From NCBI GenBank assembly GCA_900764415.1, contig CAAFOA010000074.1, positions 1 to 15,188 of the forward strand: a stretch of DNA of 15,188 nucleotides. Reading direction: 5' to 3'. Numbering within the stretch: position 1 is the stretch's first letter; the number at the start of each line of letters is the position of its first letter. The stretch is from an uncultured Collinsella sp. GTDB lineage: Bacteria > Actinomycetota > Coriobacteriia > Coriobacteriales > Coriobacteriaceae. Made by a program: the position numbers and the translations under genes. This document shows positions 6,670 through 14,290 of this stretch, piece by piece. The notes below the pieces were generated by a model. It saw only the letters and a list, made by a program, of their open reading frames with translations, had not been told where the DNA came from and did no database searches.

Positions 6670-7788
6670 CTAGGAGACTTTCTCGCTCAGGAACTCCCTG
6701 AATGCGGGGATGTCAAAGCCAACGAGACCACGCCCACGTTCCCCGATGACGCCGTCCTCGAGAAGGCGGCGTTTGTACTGGCTTGCGTAGTTGCTGGCGA
6801 CACCCATGCGTTTGGCTATCTCCGAGACCCTGCTGGGGCCAGAATCGGGCAGCATCGCGAGTAAAAACTCAATGTCTTTATCGGAAAGCTCCCGATAGGT
6901 CGTTTCGAGAATGCGATCGCGCAGTTCCATGCGGGCAAGCAGAGAACCCTGTTGGACATCAGATGCGCTGATTTTGGGCGAGCTCTCCGAAACATCCCAA
7001 GTGCGATATCCGACGAGCTGCATCATGTAGGGGAATCCGTCGACGGCCTTCACAGCATCCTCGAGCGCTTCTGGTGTGATTGAGCGGCCTCCGGCCTCAA
7101 CGGTTTTGCGGAATGCGTTTGCAATTTCAACGTCAGTGATTCGTCCTAATTGATGATATTGGGAACGTCTGAGGAACGAGACGGAATCGTTGCGTAGCAG
7201 TGCCGATACTTTGTAGGGTAGTCCTGCCATGAGTAGGGCGACTTTTTTACCTTCGCGCACAAAGTGCTGGTAAACAGAGGCAAATTGAAGTATTTCTTCG
7301 AGATCGACGGTGACTTCATCGATGGTGATGAGAAGTCCGATGTCATGTTTTTCGAGTTGCTTAAAGATGCCGTTCATGCGTGTGCGCCAGTTGCCCTGGG
7401 CCTCTTGAGCATATGTCCAATCGATGTCCACTGGACCAATTTGAACGCCGTTTATGCGCGCGTGAGGCTGTGAGAGGTAGCTATCTGCGGCTTCTTTGGT
7501 TCGCTCGATAATATCTTCGAGCATGCCTGGCATGGCGGAGACATTTGCTGCGATCCAGCCGTGTTCAAGCGCCGTTTCTGAAAGGAGCGAGAGAAGCGCC
7601 GTCTTGCCCGTTCCCCTTGCGCCCGTAAAAATAGTCGACAGGTTGGGATCTCCAAAGCCACGGTTGATGTCACGCAGGATATGCTCGCGACCCGCTAGAA
7701 AGGGAGGGACGCTTCCAAATGTTGGGGTAAAGGGGGTTCTTGCTGTACTCCATGGTAGCTCCTTTGCAAGTTTTGCTAATTTTTGCAA
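6670..7788 (-). CDS. P-loop ATPase with C-terminal winged helix (likely frameshifted 5' end)
   Basis: 372-residue archaeal-ATPase/STAND-like protein as read from TTG 7788. Walker A GARGTGKT is at 56-63, Walker B LLITIDEV at 152-159, a sensor strand VALLMAGLP follows at 183-191, and the C-terminal ~60 residues (RVSEIAKRMGVASNYASQYK onwards) form a winged helix. The TTG has no SD. A strong AAAGGAG sits 5 nt before ATG 7753, which is in another frame and reads MEYSKNP then drifts to a stop after 27 codons. Removing one C from the five-C run (7732-7736 on the plus strand) would join MEYSKNPF to TPTFGSVPPFLAGRE, the usual start for this family. So the true gene is probably 6670..7753 with a 1-nt insertion, real or from sequencing. 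Role unknown; the winged helix suggests DNA contact. Confidence 0.75.
   Translation of the reverse strand: MQKLAKLAKELPWSTARTPFTPTFGSVPPFLAGREHILRDINRGFGDPNLSTIFTGARGTGKTALLSLLSETALEHGWIAANVSAMPGMLEDIIERTKEAADSYLSQPHARINGVQIGPVDIDWTYAQEAQGNWRTRMNGIFKQLEKHDIGLLITIDEVTVDLEEILQFASVYQHFVREGKKVALLMAGLPYKVSALLRNDSVSFLRRSQYHQLGRITDVEIANAFRKTVEAGGRSITPEALEDAVKAVDGFPYMMQLVGYRTWDVSESSPKISASDVQQGSLLARMELRDRILETTYRELSDKDIEFLLAMLPDSGPSRVSEIAKRMGVASNYASQYKRRLLEDGVIGERGRGLVGFDIPAFREFLSEKVS
7751..7765 (-). promoter_or_regulatory. SD and ATG marking the likely native start of the ATPase
   Basis: On the minus strand AAAGGAG (7765-7759), a 5-nt spacer, then ATG (7753-7751). This is an ideal initiation site, but its frame differs by one base from the long ATPase frame, which is the main evidence for a frameshift at 7732-7736. 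Confidence 0.65.
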
Positions 7789-7822
7789 CTTTTGCTAACT
7801 TTTGCAAGTTTTACTAACGGCT
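7766..7822. repeat. Three 19-bp direct repeats with phased T-tracts
   Basis: Units start at 7766, 7785 and 7804. The unit is GCAASTTTTGCTAANTTTT; the third copy decays after about 15 bp. Each unit holds two half-units, so T-runs of 4-5 begin at 7771, 7780, 7790, 7800 and 7809, almost exactly one helical turn apart. This predicts bent DNA. The array lies directly upstream of the ATPase SD on the minus strand, so it is probably a promoter or operator element for that gene. Confidence 0.65.
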
Positions 7823-7897
7823 TAACATGCCTTGTGCCGTGGGGTTGCGGCAGTGAAAAACGGGGATTCCTATTATTCTGACTGCGTTGCAGCGAGC

Positions 7898-7934
7898 GGG
7901 GCCCGGAGCGCGATGTTGCTGCGCTTCGGGCCCC
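7898..7934 (-). terminator. GC-rich hairpin after the topoisomerase A gene
   Basis: GGGGCCCGGAGCGC (7898-7911) pairs with GCGCTTCGGGCCCC (7921-7934) with one wobble and a 9-nt loop, 36 nt beyond the topoisomerase stop. On the minus strand no U-tract follows, so it may be a U-less terminator or an mRNA 3' end protector. On the plus strand a short TTTT follows, but no gene reads that way. Confidence 0.45.
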
Positions 7935-7970
7935 ACCGTTTTGAGAGCTTATGGCGGTTCTGCCGCTGTC

Positions 7971-10211
7971 CTAGTCAAACAGACTGGGCATGTCGTTTTC
8001 TTTCATAAGGGCACCGGCGGAGGGGAGGCTCTGTGCGGTGAACTTCTCGGCCGAGACGCCGGCGCCAAGGATTTCCTCGGTCGTGCCGACGGTGGTGACA
8101 GAGCGGCCCTTCTTGGCGGTAAAGGCCTGGACGCCCTGCGTGTTGGTGGTCGTCTTGGTCTTGAGCAGCGACGTGTTGAAGTTCATCAAACGATAGTCGC
8201 TCGAGACCAGCGCGATGTCGCGATCTTCCTTGAGCACCTGGGCATACAGCAGCTTGCTGCCACCGTAGATGGCGTTCTTGAGGCGCTTGCGGTTGGTCTT
8301 GGTGACGTATCCGGCAAGTGCGACGCGCACCACGCGGCCGTTCTCAAAGACAAACAGCACGTCGGCCTTGTAGTCCTCGGGGTCGATGACCCAGATGACG
8401 CTCTCGTCGGGTTCCATCTCAAGATCAGTCGGCAGGTACGAGCCCAGCTGGGCCGACTTGGTGTCCTCAAACGCCGCAACCTTGCACTTGTATACCTGGC
8501 TCTTATTGGTAAAGACCAGCAGCTCGTGGGTGTTGGAGGACGGGAACTCGATAAAGGGTTTGTCGCCGTCCTTGTACTTGAGCGTGGTCGCCTTCTTGAG
8601 CACGCGGTCCGTCATCTTCTTGAGGTAGCCATCGCGCGAGAGCATGATGGTGACCGGATATTCCTCGACCTCGGGCTCCAAGCTTACCTCGATAACCTCA
8701 TGGGGCTCGATTCTGCCCGTGCGACGCGGCATCACGTACTTCTTGTTGACCGCGGCCAGCTCGTCGCTGATGACCTTCTTGATGTTCTCCTCGCTGGAGA
8801 GGATCTCCTCAAGCTCGGCGATCTCGCCCTCGAGCTTTGTAATGTCCTTGGTGCGGTTGAGGATGTACTCCTCGTTGATGTTGCGGAGCTTGAGCTCGGC
8901 AACAAACTCGGCCTGAGTCTCGTCGATGTCGAAACCCTTCATAAGGTTGGGCACGACCTCGGCCTCGAGCTTGGTGCCGCGGATGATGGCGATGGCCTTG
9001 TCGATGTCGAGCAGAATTGCCTCAAGGCCGTGCAGCAGGTGCAGGCGCTCGGACTTTTTGCCCAGGTCAAAGTTAATGCGTCGACGCGTGGACTCAATAC
9101 GCCACTTGACCCACTCGTGCAAGATCTGGCGCACGCCCATAACGCGGGGGTAGCCGTCGACGAGCACGTTGAAGTTGCATGAGAACGAATCCTGCAGCGT
9201 GGTCGAGCGATAGAGCTTGGCCATGAGCTTGTCGGGGTCGACACCGCGCTTAAGGTCGATGGCGATGCGCAGGCCCGAAAGGTCGGTCTCGTCGCGGATA
9301 TCGGCAATCTCCTTGACCTTGCCCTCCTTGGAGAGCTTGACGATGCGCTCGATGATGACATCGGTCTTGGTGGTGTAGGGGATCTCATAGACCTCGATGA
9401 TGCGCTCTTCGGGGATCCAACGCCAGCGGGAGCGAATCTGGAAACTACCAAGGCCGGTCTCGATGATCTTCTCCATCTCCTCGCGGCGGTAGATGATCTC
9501 GCCGCCGGTCGAGAAGTCGGGCATGGGCATGTACTCTAGCAGGTCGCAGTCGGGATCCTGCAGGTAATGCATGGTGGCGGTGCAGACCTCGTTGAGGTTG
9601 AAACCGCAGATGTCGGACGCCATGGCGACGCCGATGCCCTTGTTGGCCGAGACAAGGATGTTGGGGAACGTGGTGGGCAGCAGGCGCGGCTCCTTCATGG
9701 CGCCGTCGTAGCTGTCAACGAAGTCGACCGGATCCTTGTCGATGTCCTTGAAGATCTCGGCGCTGATGGGGGAGAGCTTGGCCTCGGTATAACGCGAGGC
9801 GGCGTAGCTCAGGTCGCCCGAATAGTACTTGCCAAAGTTGCCCTTCGACTCAACGAAGGGGGCAAGCAGCGCCTCGTTGCCGGTGGCCAGACGCACCATC
9901 GTCTCGTAGATCGCGGCGTCGCCGTGCGGGTTGAGCTTCATGGTCTGGCCCACGATGTTGGCGCTCTTCTGGCGCTCGCCCTTGAGTAGACCCATCTTGT
10001 ACATGGTGTAGAGCAGCTTGCGGTGCGAGGGCTTAAAGCCGTCGATCTCGGGGAACGCACGCGAGACGTTGACGCTCATGGCGTAGGGCATGTAGTTGAC
10101 CTCGAGTGTCTGCGTGATCGGCTGGTCGGTGACCTCGGAGTGCAGGCCGATGACGTTCTCGGCGTTGACCTGCTTTTTCTTTGGCTGGTTCTTCGTCTTC
10201 TTCTTTGCCAC
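7971..10211 (-). CDS. Type II DNA topoisomerase subunit A (GyrA/ParC-like)
   Basis: 746-residue DNA-cleaving subunit. The catalytic tyrosine is Y141 in SYAASRYTEAKL; upstream is FKPSHRKLLYTMYKMG (59-74), and the quinolone pocket region is NPHGDAAIYE (94-103). The residue matching E. coli GyrA Ser83 is alanine (A99) and that matching Asp87 is glutamate (E103). The coiled-coil gate spans ~450-490. The C-terminal region (~505-746) is short and I find no GyrA box, which points to topoisomerase IV-like decatenation or relaxation more than supercoiling. The loop after FPNILVSANKGIG also differs from classic GyrA. Start is GTG with SD GAGGAA 3-4 nt before it. It lies 45 bp after the B subunit. This looks like a divergent second topoisomerase of Coriobacteriia/Firmicutes type; calling it parC would be reasonable but unproven. 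Confidence 0.9.
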   Translation of the reverse strand: MAKKKTKNQPKKKQVNAENVIGLHSEVTDQPITQTLEVNYMPYAMSVNVSRAFPEIDGFKPSHRKLLYTMYKMGLLKGERQKSANIVGQTMKLNPHGDAAIYETMVRLATGNEALLAPFVESKGNFGKYYSGDLSYAASRYTEAKLSPISAEIFKDIDKDPVDFVDSYDGAMKEPRLLPTTFPNILVSANKGIGVAMASDICGFNLNEVCTATMHYLQDPDCDLLEYMPMPDFSTGGEIIYRREEMEKIIETGLGSFQIRSRWRWIPEERIIEVYEIPYTTKTDVIIERIVKLSKEGKVKEIADIRDETDLSGLRIAIDLKRGVDPDKLMAKLYRSTTLQDSFSCNFNVLVDGYPRVMGVRQILHEWVKWRIESTRRRINFDLGKKSERLHLLHGLEAILLDIDKAIAIIRGTKLEAEVVPNLMKGFDIDETQAEFVAELKLRNINEEYILNRTKDITKLEGEIAELEEILSSEENIKKVISDELAAVNKKYVMPRRTGRIEPHEVIEVSLEPEVEEYPVTIMLSRDGYLKKMTDRVLKKATTLKYKDGDKPFIEFPSSNTHELLVFTNKSQVYKCKVAAFEDTKSAQLGSYLPTDLEMEPDESVIWVIDPEDYKADVLFVFENGRVVRVALAGYVTKTNRKRLKNAIYGGSKLLYAQVLKEDRDIALVSSDYRLMNFNTSLLKTKTTTNTQGVQAFTAKKGRSVTTVGTTEEILGAGVSAEKFTAQSLPSAGALMKENDMPSLFD

Positions 10212-10256
10212 GATTTCCTCTTGAACTTCTTATGGGCCGTCGTTGTCGATTTGCTG

Positions 10257-12254
10257 CTATTGCAGGTCCAGCTGGTCCAGGTATTCCTTGCCGTGCTCGG
10301 AGATATGGCGCTTGCGGCCCGCCTCGTCGTTGCCCAGCAGCAGGTTGAACATGGTTTCCATCTTGGTGACGTCCTCGGGCTCCACCTTAATCAGGCGGCG
10401 CGTCTCGGGGTTCATGGTGGTGAGCCACATCATGTCCGGGTCGTTCTCACCAAGACCCTTGGAGCGGTTGATGGAGCACTTTTGATCGCCGATCTCCTTA
10501 AGAATGCCGTTCTTCTCGAGCTCGGTGTAGGCAAAGTAGGTCTTTTCTTTGCAGTTGATCTCGTAGAGCGGAGACTCGGCGATATACACGTAGCCCTCGT
10601 CGATGAGCGTGGGCACGAGGCGATAGAGCATGGTGAGCACGAGCGTGCGGATGTGATAACCGTCGACGTCGGCGTCCGTACAGATGATGACCTTGTTCCA
10701 GTTGAGGTTGTCCAGGTCGAAGGCACCGAGGTTCTTGATGCGCTTGTCCTTGATCTCCACGCCGCAGCCCAGCACGCGCATGAGGTCCATGATGATGTCG
10801 GACTTAAAGATGCGCGGATAATCCTCCTTCAGGCAGTTGAGGATCTTACCGCGGACGGGCATAACGCCCTGGAACTCGGCATCGCGCGACGTGCGAATGG
10901 CGCCCGCTGCCGAGTCGCCCTCTACGATGTAGATCTCGCGGCGGCTCTTGTCCTTGGAGCGGCAGTCGATGAACTTCTGCACGCGGTTGGCCATGTCGGT
11001 CTTTTGCTGCAGGTTGGTCTTGATGCTCTGGCGTGTCTTCTCGGCATTCTCGCGCGAGCGCTTGTTGATGAGCACCTGCTCCATGATCTTGTTGGCGGCG
11101 TCTTTGTTCTCGATCAGGTAGGTCGAGAGGCGCTCCTTAAAGAAGGCAGTCATGGCCTGCTGGATAAAGCGGTTATTGATGGCCTTCTTAGTCTGGTTTT
11201 CGTAGGACGTCTGGGTGGAGAAGCAGTTGGTTACCAGCACCAGACAGTCCTGGACGTCTTGCCACTTAATGCCGCTCTCGTTTTTGTTGTACTTGCCCTG
11301 TTGCTTGATGTAGGCATCGATGGCGCTGGTCAGAGCGCTGCGGGCGGCCTTCTCGGGCGAGCCGCCGTTCTCGAGCCACGATGAGTTGTGGTAGTACTCC
11401 TGCATCATGAAGGTGCGTGAGAAGCACATGCACGCGGTGATTTTTACGTTGTAGTCGGGCAGGTCCTCGCGATCGCGACCGCGACGGTCGGCTTCGATAA
11501 AGAAGGGCTCGGTGAGATAGTCGGTACCGACCTTTTCGAGCACGTAGTCCTCGATGCCCTTGGGATAGCAGAAGTCCTCTTCGGTAAATTCGCCATCATC
11601 GCCCTCGATGCGCAGGCGGAAGGTCACGTTGGCGTTGACCACGGCCTGGCGGCGCATGGTTTCGCGATACCACTCGTGGGGAATGCTGATCGAGGTAAAG
11701 ACCTCAAGATCGGGGCGCCACTTGATGGTGGTGCCGGTACGGTCCTCGTCGCTGGGCTCAATCTCGAGTGCCTTCTTCTTGGTGCCGACAACCTTGCCCT
11801 TCTTAAAGTGCAGGGAGTACTTGTTGCCGTCGCGCCAAACCGTGACGTCCATGTACTCGGAGGCGTATTGGGTCGCGCACGAGCCTAGGCCGTTGGTACC
11901 GAGCGAGAAGTCGTAGTCGCCGCCCTGGTTGTTGTTGTATTTGCCGCCGGCGTAGAGCTCGCAGAAGACGAGCTCCCAGTTAAAGCGCTTCTCGGAAGGG
12001 TTCCAGTCGAGCGGGCAGCCACGGCCATTGTCTTCTACCTGGATAGAGCCATCGCGAAAGGCGGTAAGGGTGATAAGTTTGCCGTAGCCCTGGCGTGCCT
12101 CGTCAACGGCGTTGGACAGGATCTCGAAGGCGGCATGCGCGCAGCCATCGAGTCCGTCCGAGCCAAAGATGACGGCGGGGCGCAGGCGTACGCGCTCCTC
12201 GTCCTTGAGCTGGCGGATACTGTCGTTACCATAGTTTGCGGTGTTTTTTGCCAT
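10257..12254 (-). CDS. Type II DNA topoisomerase subunit B (GyrB/ParE-like)
   Basis: 665-residue ATPase subunit, partner of the A subunit 45 bp downstream. GHKL ATPase motifs: EILSNAVDEA (44-53) with E44 and N48, VEDNGRG (73-79), and the lid GTNGLGS (119-125); QTK (354-356) supplies the gamma-phosphate lysine. TOPRIM motifs: EGDSAAG (445-451), RGKILN (468-473), the metal aspartates in DADVDG (527-532) and KGLGE (599-603). All catalytic residues are present, but several usually fixed positions differ: ILSNAVDEA for the common I(D)NS(I/V)DEA, GYHI for GSHI, and CTDADVDG for MTDADVDG. The SD for ATG 12254 is unclear: AAAGGAG lies 16 nt away and GAGAGAG nearer. It is the first of the two-gene topoisomerase operon. 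Confidence 0.9.
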   Translation of the reverse strand: MAKNTANYGNDSIRQLKDEERVRLRPAVIFGSDGLDGCAHAAFEILSNAVDEARQGYGKLITLTAFRDGSIQVEDNGRGCPLDWNPSEKRFNWELVFCELYAGGKYNNNQGGDYDFSLGTNGLGSCATQYASEYMDVTVWRDGNKYSLHFKKGKVVGTKKKALEIEPSDEDRTGTTIKWRPDLEVFTSISIPHEWYRETMRRQAVVNANVTFRLRIEGDDGEFTEEDFCYPKGIEDYVLEKVGTDYLTEPFFIEADRRGRDREDLPDYNVKITACMCFSRTFMMQEYYHNSSWLENGGSPEKAARSALTSAIDAYIKQQGKYNKNESGIKWQDVQDCLVLVTNCFSTQTSYENQTKKAINNRFIQQAMTAFFKERLSTYLIENKDAANKIMEQVLINKRSRENAEKTRQSIKTNLQQKTDMANRVQKFIDCRSKDKSRREIYIVEGDSAAGAIRTSRDAEFQGVMPVRGKILNCLKEDYPRIFKSDIIMDLMRVLGCGVEIKDKRIKNLGAFDLDNLNWNKVIICTDADVDGYHIRTLVLTMLYRLVPTLIDEGYVYIAESPLYEINCKEKTYFAYTELEKNGILKEIGDQKCSINRSKGLGENDPDMMWLTTMNPETRRLIKVEPEDVTKMETMFNLLLGNDEAGRKRHISEHGKEYLDQLDLQ

Positions 12255-12351
12255 ACTCGCTCTCTCGGTGCTCCTTTGCTGCGTTTAAGTCATATAGATA
12301 GTCAAGGTAGCATAGCCCAGCCCACAGACGATTCCAACCAACACGAAATCC

Positions 12352-12369
12352 ATCGAACAATCGTTCGAT
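12352..12369. promoter_or_regulatory. 18-bp inverted repeat upstream of the topoisomerase operon
   Basis: ATCGAAC (12352-12358) and GTTCGAT (12363-12369) are perfect inverted repeats around AATC, about 100 bp before the topoisomerase B start and 43 bp after the preceding ATPase stop. No U-tract follows on the minus strand, so an operator is as likely as a terminator. The rest of the 157-bp gap shows nothing clear. Confidence 0.35.
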
Positions 12370-12411
12370 TAGATAATGAATGCTTGGAATGCGGGAGGGA
12401 CCTGTCCTGTC

Positions 12412-13794
12412 CTATCCAAACATCTGCGGCAGGTCGATGAAGACGGTTCGATCGCTTTCGCCAGCTTCGAAGCCCGAACGGGAGAAGAATCCATAGCGAT
12501 GGCACTTGAGCCCCGTTGCCTCGACTTGGGTGATTTCCTCGTCGACCATTTTTTGCGTGACGGGGGATTTGCGGAACTTTGCTTCGTAGAATGCGTAGCC
12601 CTCGGGGTCTTGCGTTACCACATCGAATTCGCCGCTCGTTTTGTTTGCGGGATCGTCGTACCAGTACTTGCCTATGGCGTCGAAAGCCGGTTCGATCTTG
12701 CCGGTCCTGTTCTGCCGCACGAGGTATTGACGGCAGATCTCCTCGAACATATGAGGAACGTAGTTTTCCTCGAAGTCTTGGGAGACGTGACGATCATAGA
12801 AGACTTCCGGGTCGAGCAGCTGACGTGCTGAGGCATTGCGGAAAACATAGCGATAGTAAAAGAGCGAAAGCGGATCCACTACAAAGTAGCCAGACTTGCG
12901 CTTGTTCGTAGGGTCGTTGATGGGTGCACGCTTTTGGACGATTTCGAGTGACATGAGCTTGTCGAGCACGTCTGCCATGGCCGGACCGCTCGAGACGTGC
13001 GACTGTGCCAGCACGTCCCCCCAACGGGAGTAACCTTGTGCGAGAGCCCCGAAAACTTCGTTGGCGTTGGTCATCTTCGAGATCTCGGCGTTGAGATAGG
13101 ACGGCACCTCGCTTTCTAAGCGGGCGCCAGGTTCCGTGACGAGCTCGATGATGTTGTCGCGTACGCTTTGGGATTGATCGATGAGGCGATTGTAAAAGGG
13201 GATGCCGCCAAAAACGCTATAGAGCCGCACCTTGTCCTCGGGCGAGAACGCGGGATAGAACTTCGCAGCGTCAAAGTAATCCATGGGCTTAAGCTCAAGT
13301 GCGAGATCAATTCGCCCGTAGAGGGGGCTTTCATGCTCGATGAGGGATTTCATAATCTCAACGTAGGAGCCGCACAGGACAATGTTTAAACGTGAGTCTT
13401 CCCTGTGGGCGTCGATTGAGGTCTGAAGAATGCTGTCTAAGCCTTTAACCGCATCTCTCAAGTAGGGGTATTCGTCGAGAACGAGGGTAATGTTCTTGTC
13501 TTTGGCTTGGGCAAACAGAAATTCGATGAGCTCGCGGATGCCTGTGAAGGCGAGCGGAGGAAAGCTCAGCGCTTCAGCAACAAGGACGGACAGACTCTCG
13601 AGGTTGTCTGCCTCGGAGGTTTGGCGGCACTCGTAATAGACCGTTGCGACGTCTGACAAATCCGTTAGCGCCTGCTTGATGAGCTCACTTTTTCCGACGC
13701 GACGCCTGCCGTAAATGAGAACATTGCGCTGCTCGGGTGCTTTGAGCGTTTTCTTAATACGGGCGAGTTCACGCTCCCTGCCAATGAATTCCAC
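12412..13794 (-). CDS. Archaeal-type ATPase with DUF234 nuclease-like domain
   Basis: 460-residue protein. Walker A GRRRVGKS is at 29-36 and Walker B LVLDEYP at 104-110, with sensor strand IVLCGSY (138-144); a winged helix spans ~245-290. The C-terminal DUF234 part has a PD-(D/E)XK-like core: GEFDVV (388-393, with D391) and YEAKF (403-407, with E404 and K406), intact enough for a nuclease. The start is GTG 13794, with SD AAGGAA 8 nt upstream, both inside a large inverted repeat that may control translation. Family function is not established; such ATPases are widespread in archaea and gut anaerobes. It precedes the topoisomerase pair on the same strand by 157 bp. Confidence 0.87.
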   Translation of the reverse strand: MEFIGRERELARIKKTLKAPEQRNVLIYGRRRVGKSELIKQALTDLSDVATVYYECRQTSEADNLESLSVLVAEALSFPPLAFTGIRELIEFLFAQAKDKNITLVLDEYPYLRDAVKGLDSILQTSIDAHREDSRLNIVLCGSYVEIMKSLIEHESPLYGRIDLALELKPMDYFDAAKFYPAFSPEDKVRLYSVFGGIPFYNRLIDQSQSVRDNIIELVTEPGARLESEVPSYLNAEISKMTNANEVFGALAQGYSRWGDVLAQSHVSSGPAMADVLDKLMSLEIVQKRAPINDPTNKRKSGYFVVDPLSLFYYRYVFRNASARQLLDPEVFYDRHVSQDFEENYVPHMFEEICRQYLVRQNRTGKIEPAFDAIGKYWYDDPANKTSGEFDVVTQDPEGYAFYEAKFRKSPVTQKMVDEEITQVEATGLKCHRYGFFSRSGFEAGESDRTVFIDLPQMFG

Positions 13795-13902
13795 TTACTC
13801 GGTTCCTTCCGACTCGGTTTTGTCCGAGTTAATTGTATCGCATGAATCAGTTTATGCTCGAGTTTACTCGGACAAAACCGAGTCGGTTCTGTCCGAGTAA
13901 GT
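13793..13902. repeat. 110-bp nested inverted repeat over the RBS and start of the DUF234 ATPase
   Basis: Two 37-bp arms (13793-13829 and 13866-13902) are inverted copies, 36 bp apart, identical except for one 6-nt window. Each arm is ACTCGG, N6, CCGASTCGG, N6, CCGAGT plus a TAAGT end, so every half-site is itself part of a dyad. The differing window is TTCCTT at 13803-13808 against TTCTGT at 13887-13892; on the minus strand the first is AAGGAA, the ATPase SD. In mRNA the arms form a long stem with the SD in the only internal loop and the GTG at its base. Confidence 0.8.
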
Positions 13903-13960
13903 TTGAATAGTGAACCGAAGTTGTAATGTCCGCATGGCGATGACGAATATGGTTTTCATA

Positions 13961-14029
13961 ATGACAGATATAGTTGACATCTTCTGATGGATGCAATATA
14001 TTTCTGTCATGTTGCAACGGATATCTGTC
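13961..14029. promoter_or_regulatory. Three GACAGATAT-like operator copies around the XRE promoter
   Basis: ATGACAGATAT (13961-13971) lies just upstream of the -35. TCTGTCAT (14003-14010) is its 8-bp inverse at the transcript start. ATATCTGTC (14021-14029) is a 9-bp perfect inverse in the leader. This layout fits autorepression by the XRE protein encoded next. Confidence 0.55.
13974..14002 (+). promoter_or_regulatory. Strong sigma-A/70-type promoter for the XRE/membrane protein operon
   Basis: TTGACA (13974-13979), a 17-bp spacer, then TATATT (13997-14002; 5 of 6). Start of transcription is expected near 14009, giving a ~42-nt leader before ATG 14051. Confidence 0.75.
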
Positions 14030-14050
14030 CATTACTACGAAAGGAAATCC

Positions 14051-14281
14051 ATGCCGGGCAAAAAGAACCTACGCATGAAGGCGGCGCGCGCGGCGGTTGG
14101 CCTTTCGCAAGCTGACTTGGCCGAGGCCGTGGGCGTTACGCGCCAGACCATCGGCCTGATCGAGGCGGGCGGCTACAACCCCACGCTCAATTTGTGCGTG
14201 GCGATCTGCAAAGCGCTACGCGTTACGTTGAACGATCTGTTTTGGGAAGACGGGATCGACGTCGACCCTAACGCTCTTTAG
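14051..14281 (+). CDS. XRE-family transcriptional regulator
   Basis: 76-residue single-domain helix-turn-helix repressor of the small Cro/CI type (COG1476). The fold is LRMKAARAAVGLSQADLAEA followed by VGVTRQTIGLIEAGGYNPTL (the recognition helix), then LCVAICKALRVTLNDLFW. SD AAAGGAA lies ~5 nt before ATG 14051. A longer in-frame reading from 13991 is discarded because it starts inside the promoter. Proteins of this type are usually encoded directly before a small multi-pass membrane protein, as here. It probably binds the GACAGATAT copies in its own promoter. Confidence 0.9.
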   Translation: MPGKKNLRMKAARAAVGLSQADLAEAVGVTRQTIGLIEAGGYNPTLNLCVAICKALRVTLNDLFWEDGIDVDPNAL

Positions 14282-14290
14282 GGGTTCGCT

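Noticed and set aside
7766..7822. Replication iterons
   Set aside because: Only three copies, no replication initiator gene or DnaA boxes nearby, and the array ends at the SD of an ATPase gene, which fits an operator better.
7887..9182. 431-codon plus-strand open frame opposite the topoisomerase A gene
   Set aside because: It is antisense to a gene with intact catalytic motifs, is rich in Leu/Val/Gly/Asp as expected for the reverse frame of GC-rich codons, has no SD and no recognisable domain.
10023..11384. 453-codon plus-strand open frame opposite the topoisomerase B gene
   Set aside because: Same pattern: repetitive Leu/Val/Asp/His composition, antisense to TOPRIM and ATPase motifs, no start signal.
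13793..13902. CRISPR-like array from the repeated ACTCGG/CCGAGT blocks
   Set aside because: The blocks are inverted arms with 6-nt spacers, not direct repeats with unique ~30-nt spacers, and no cas genes are near.
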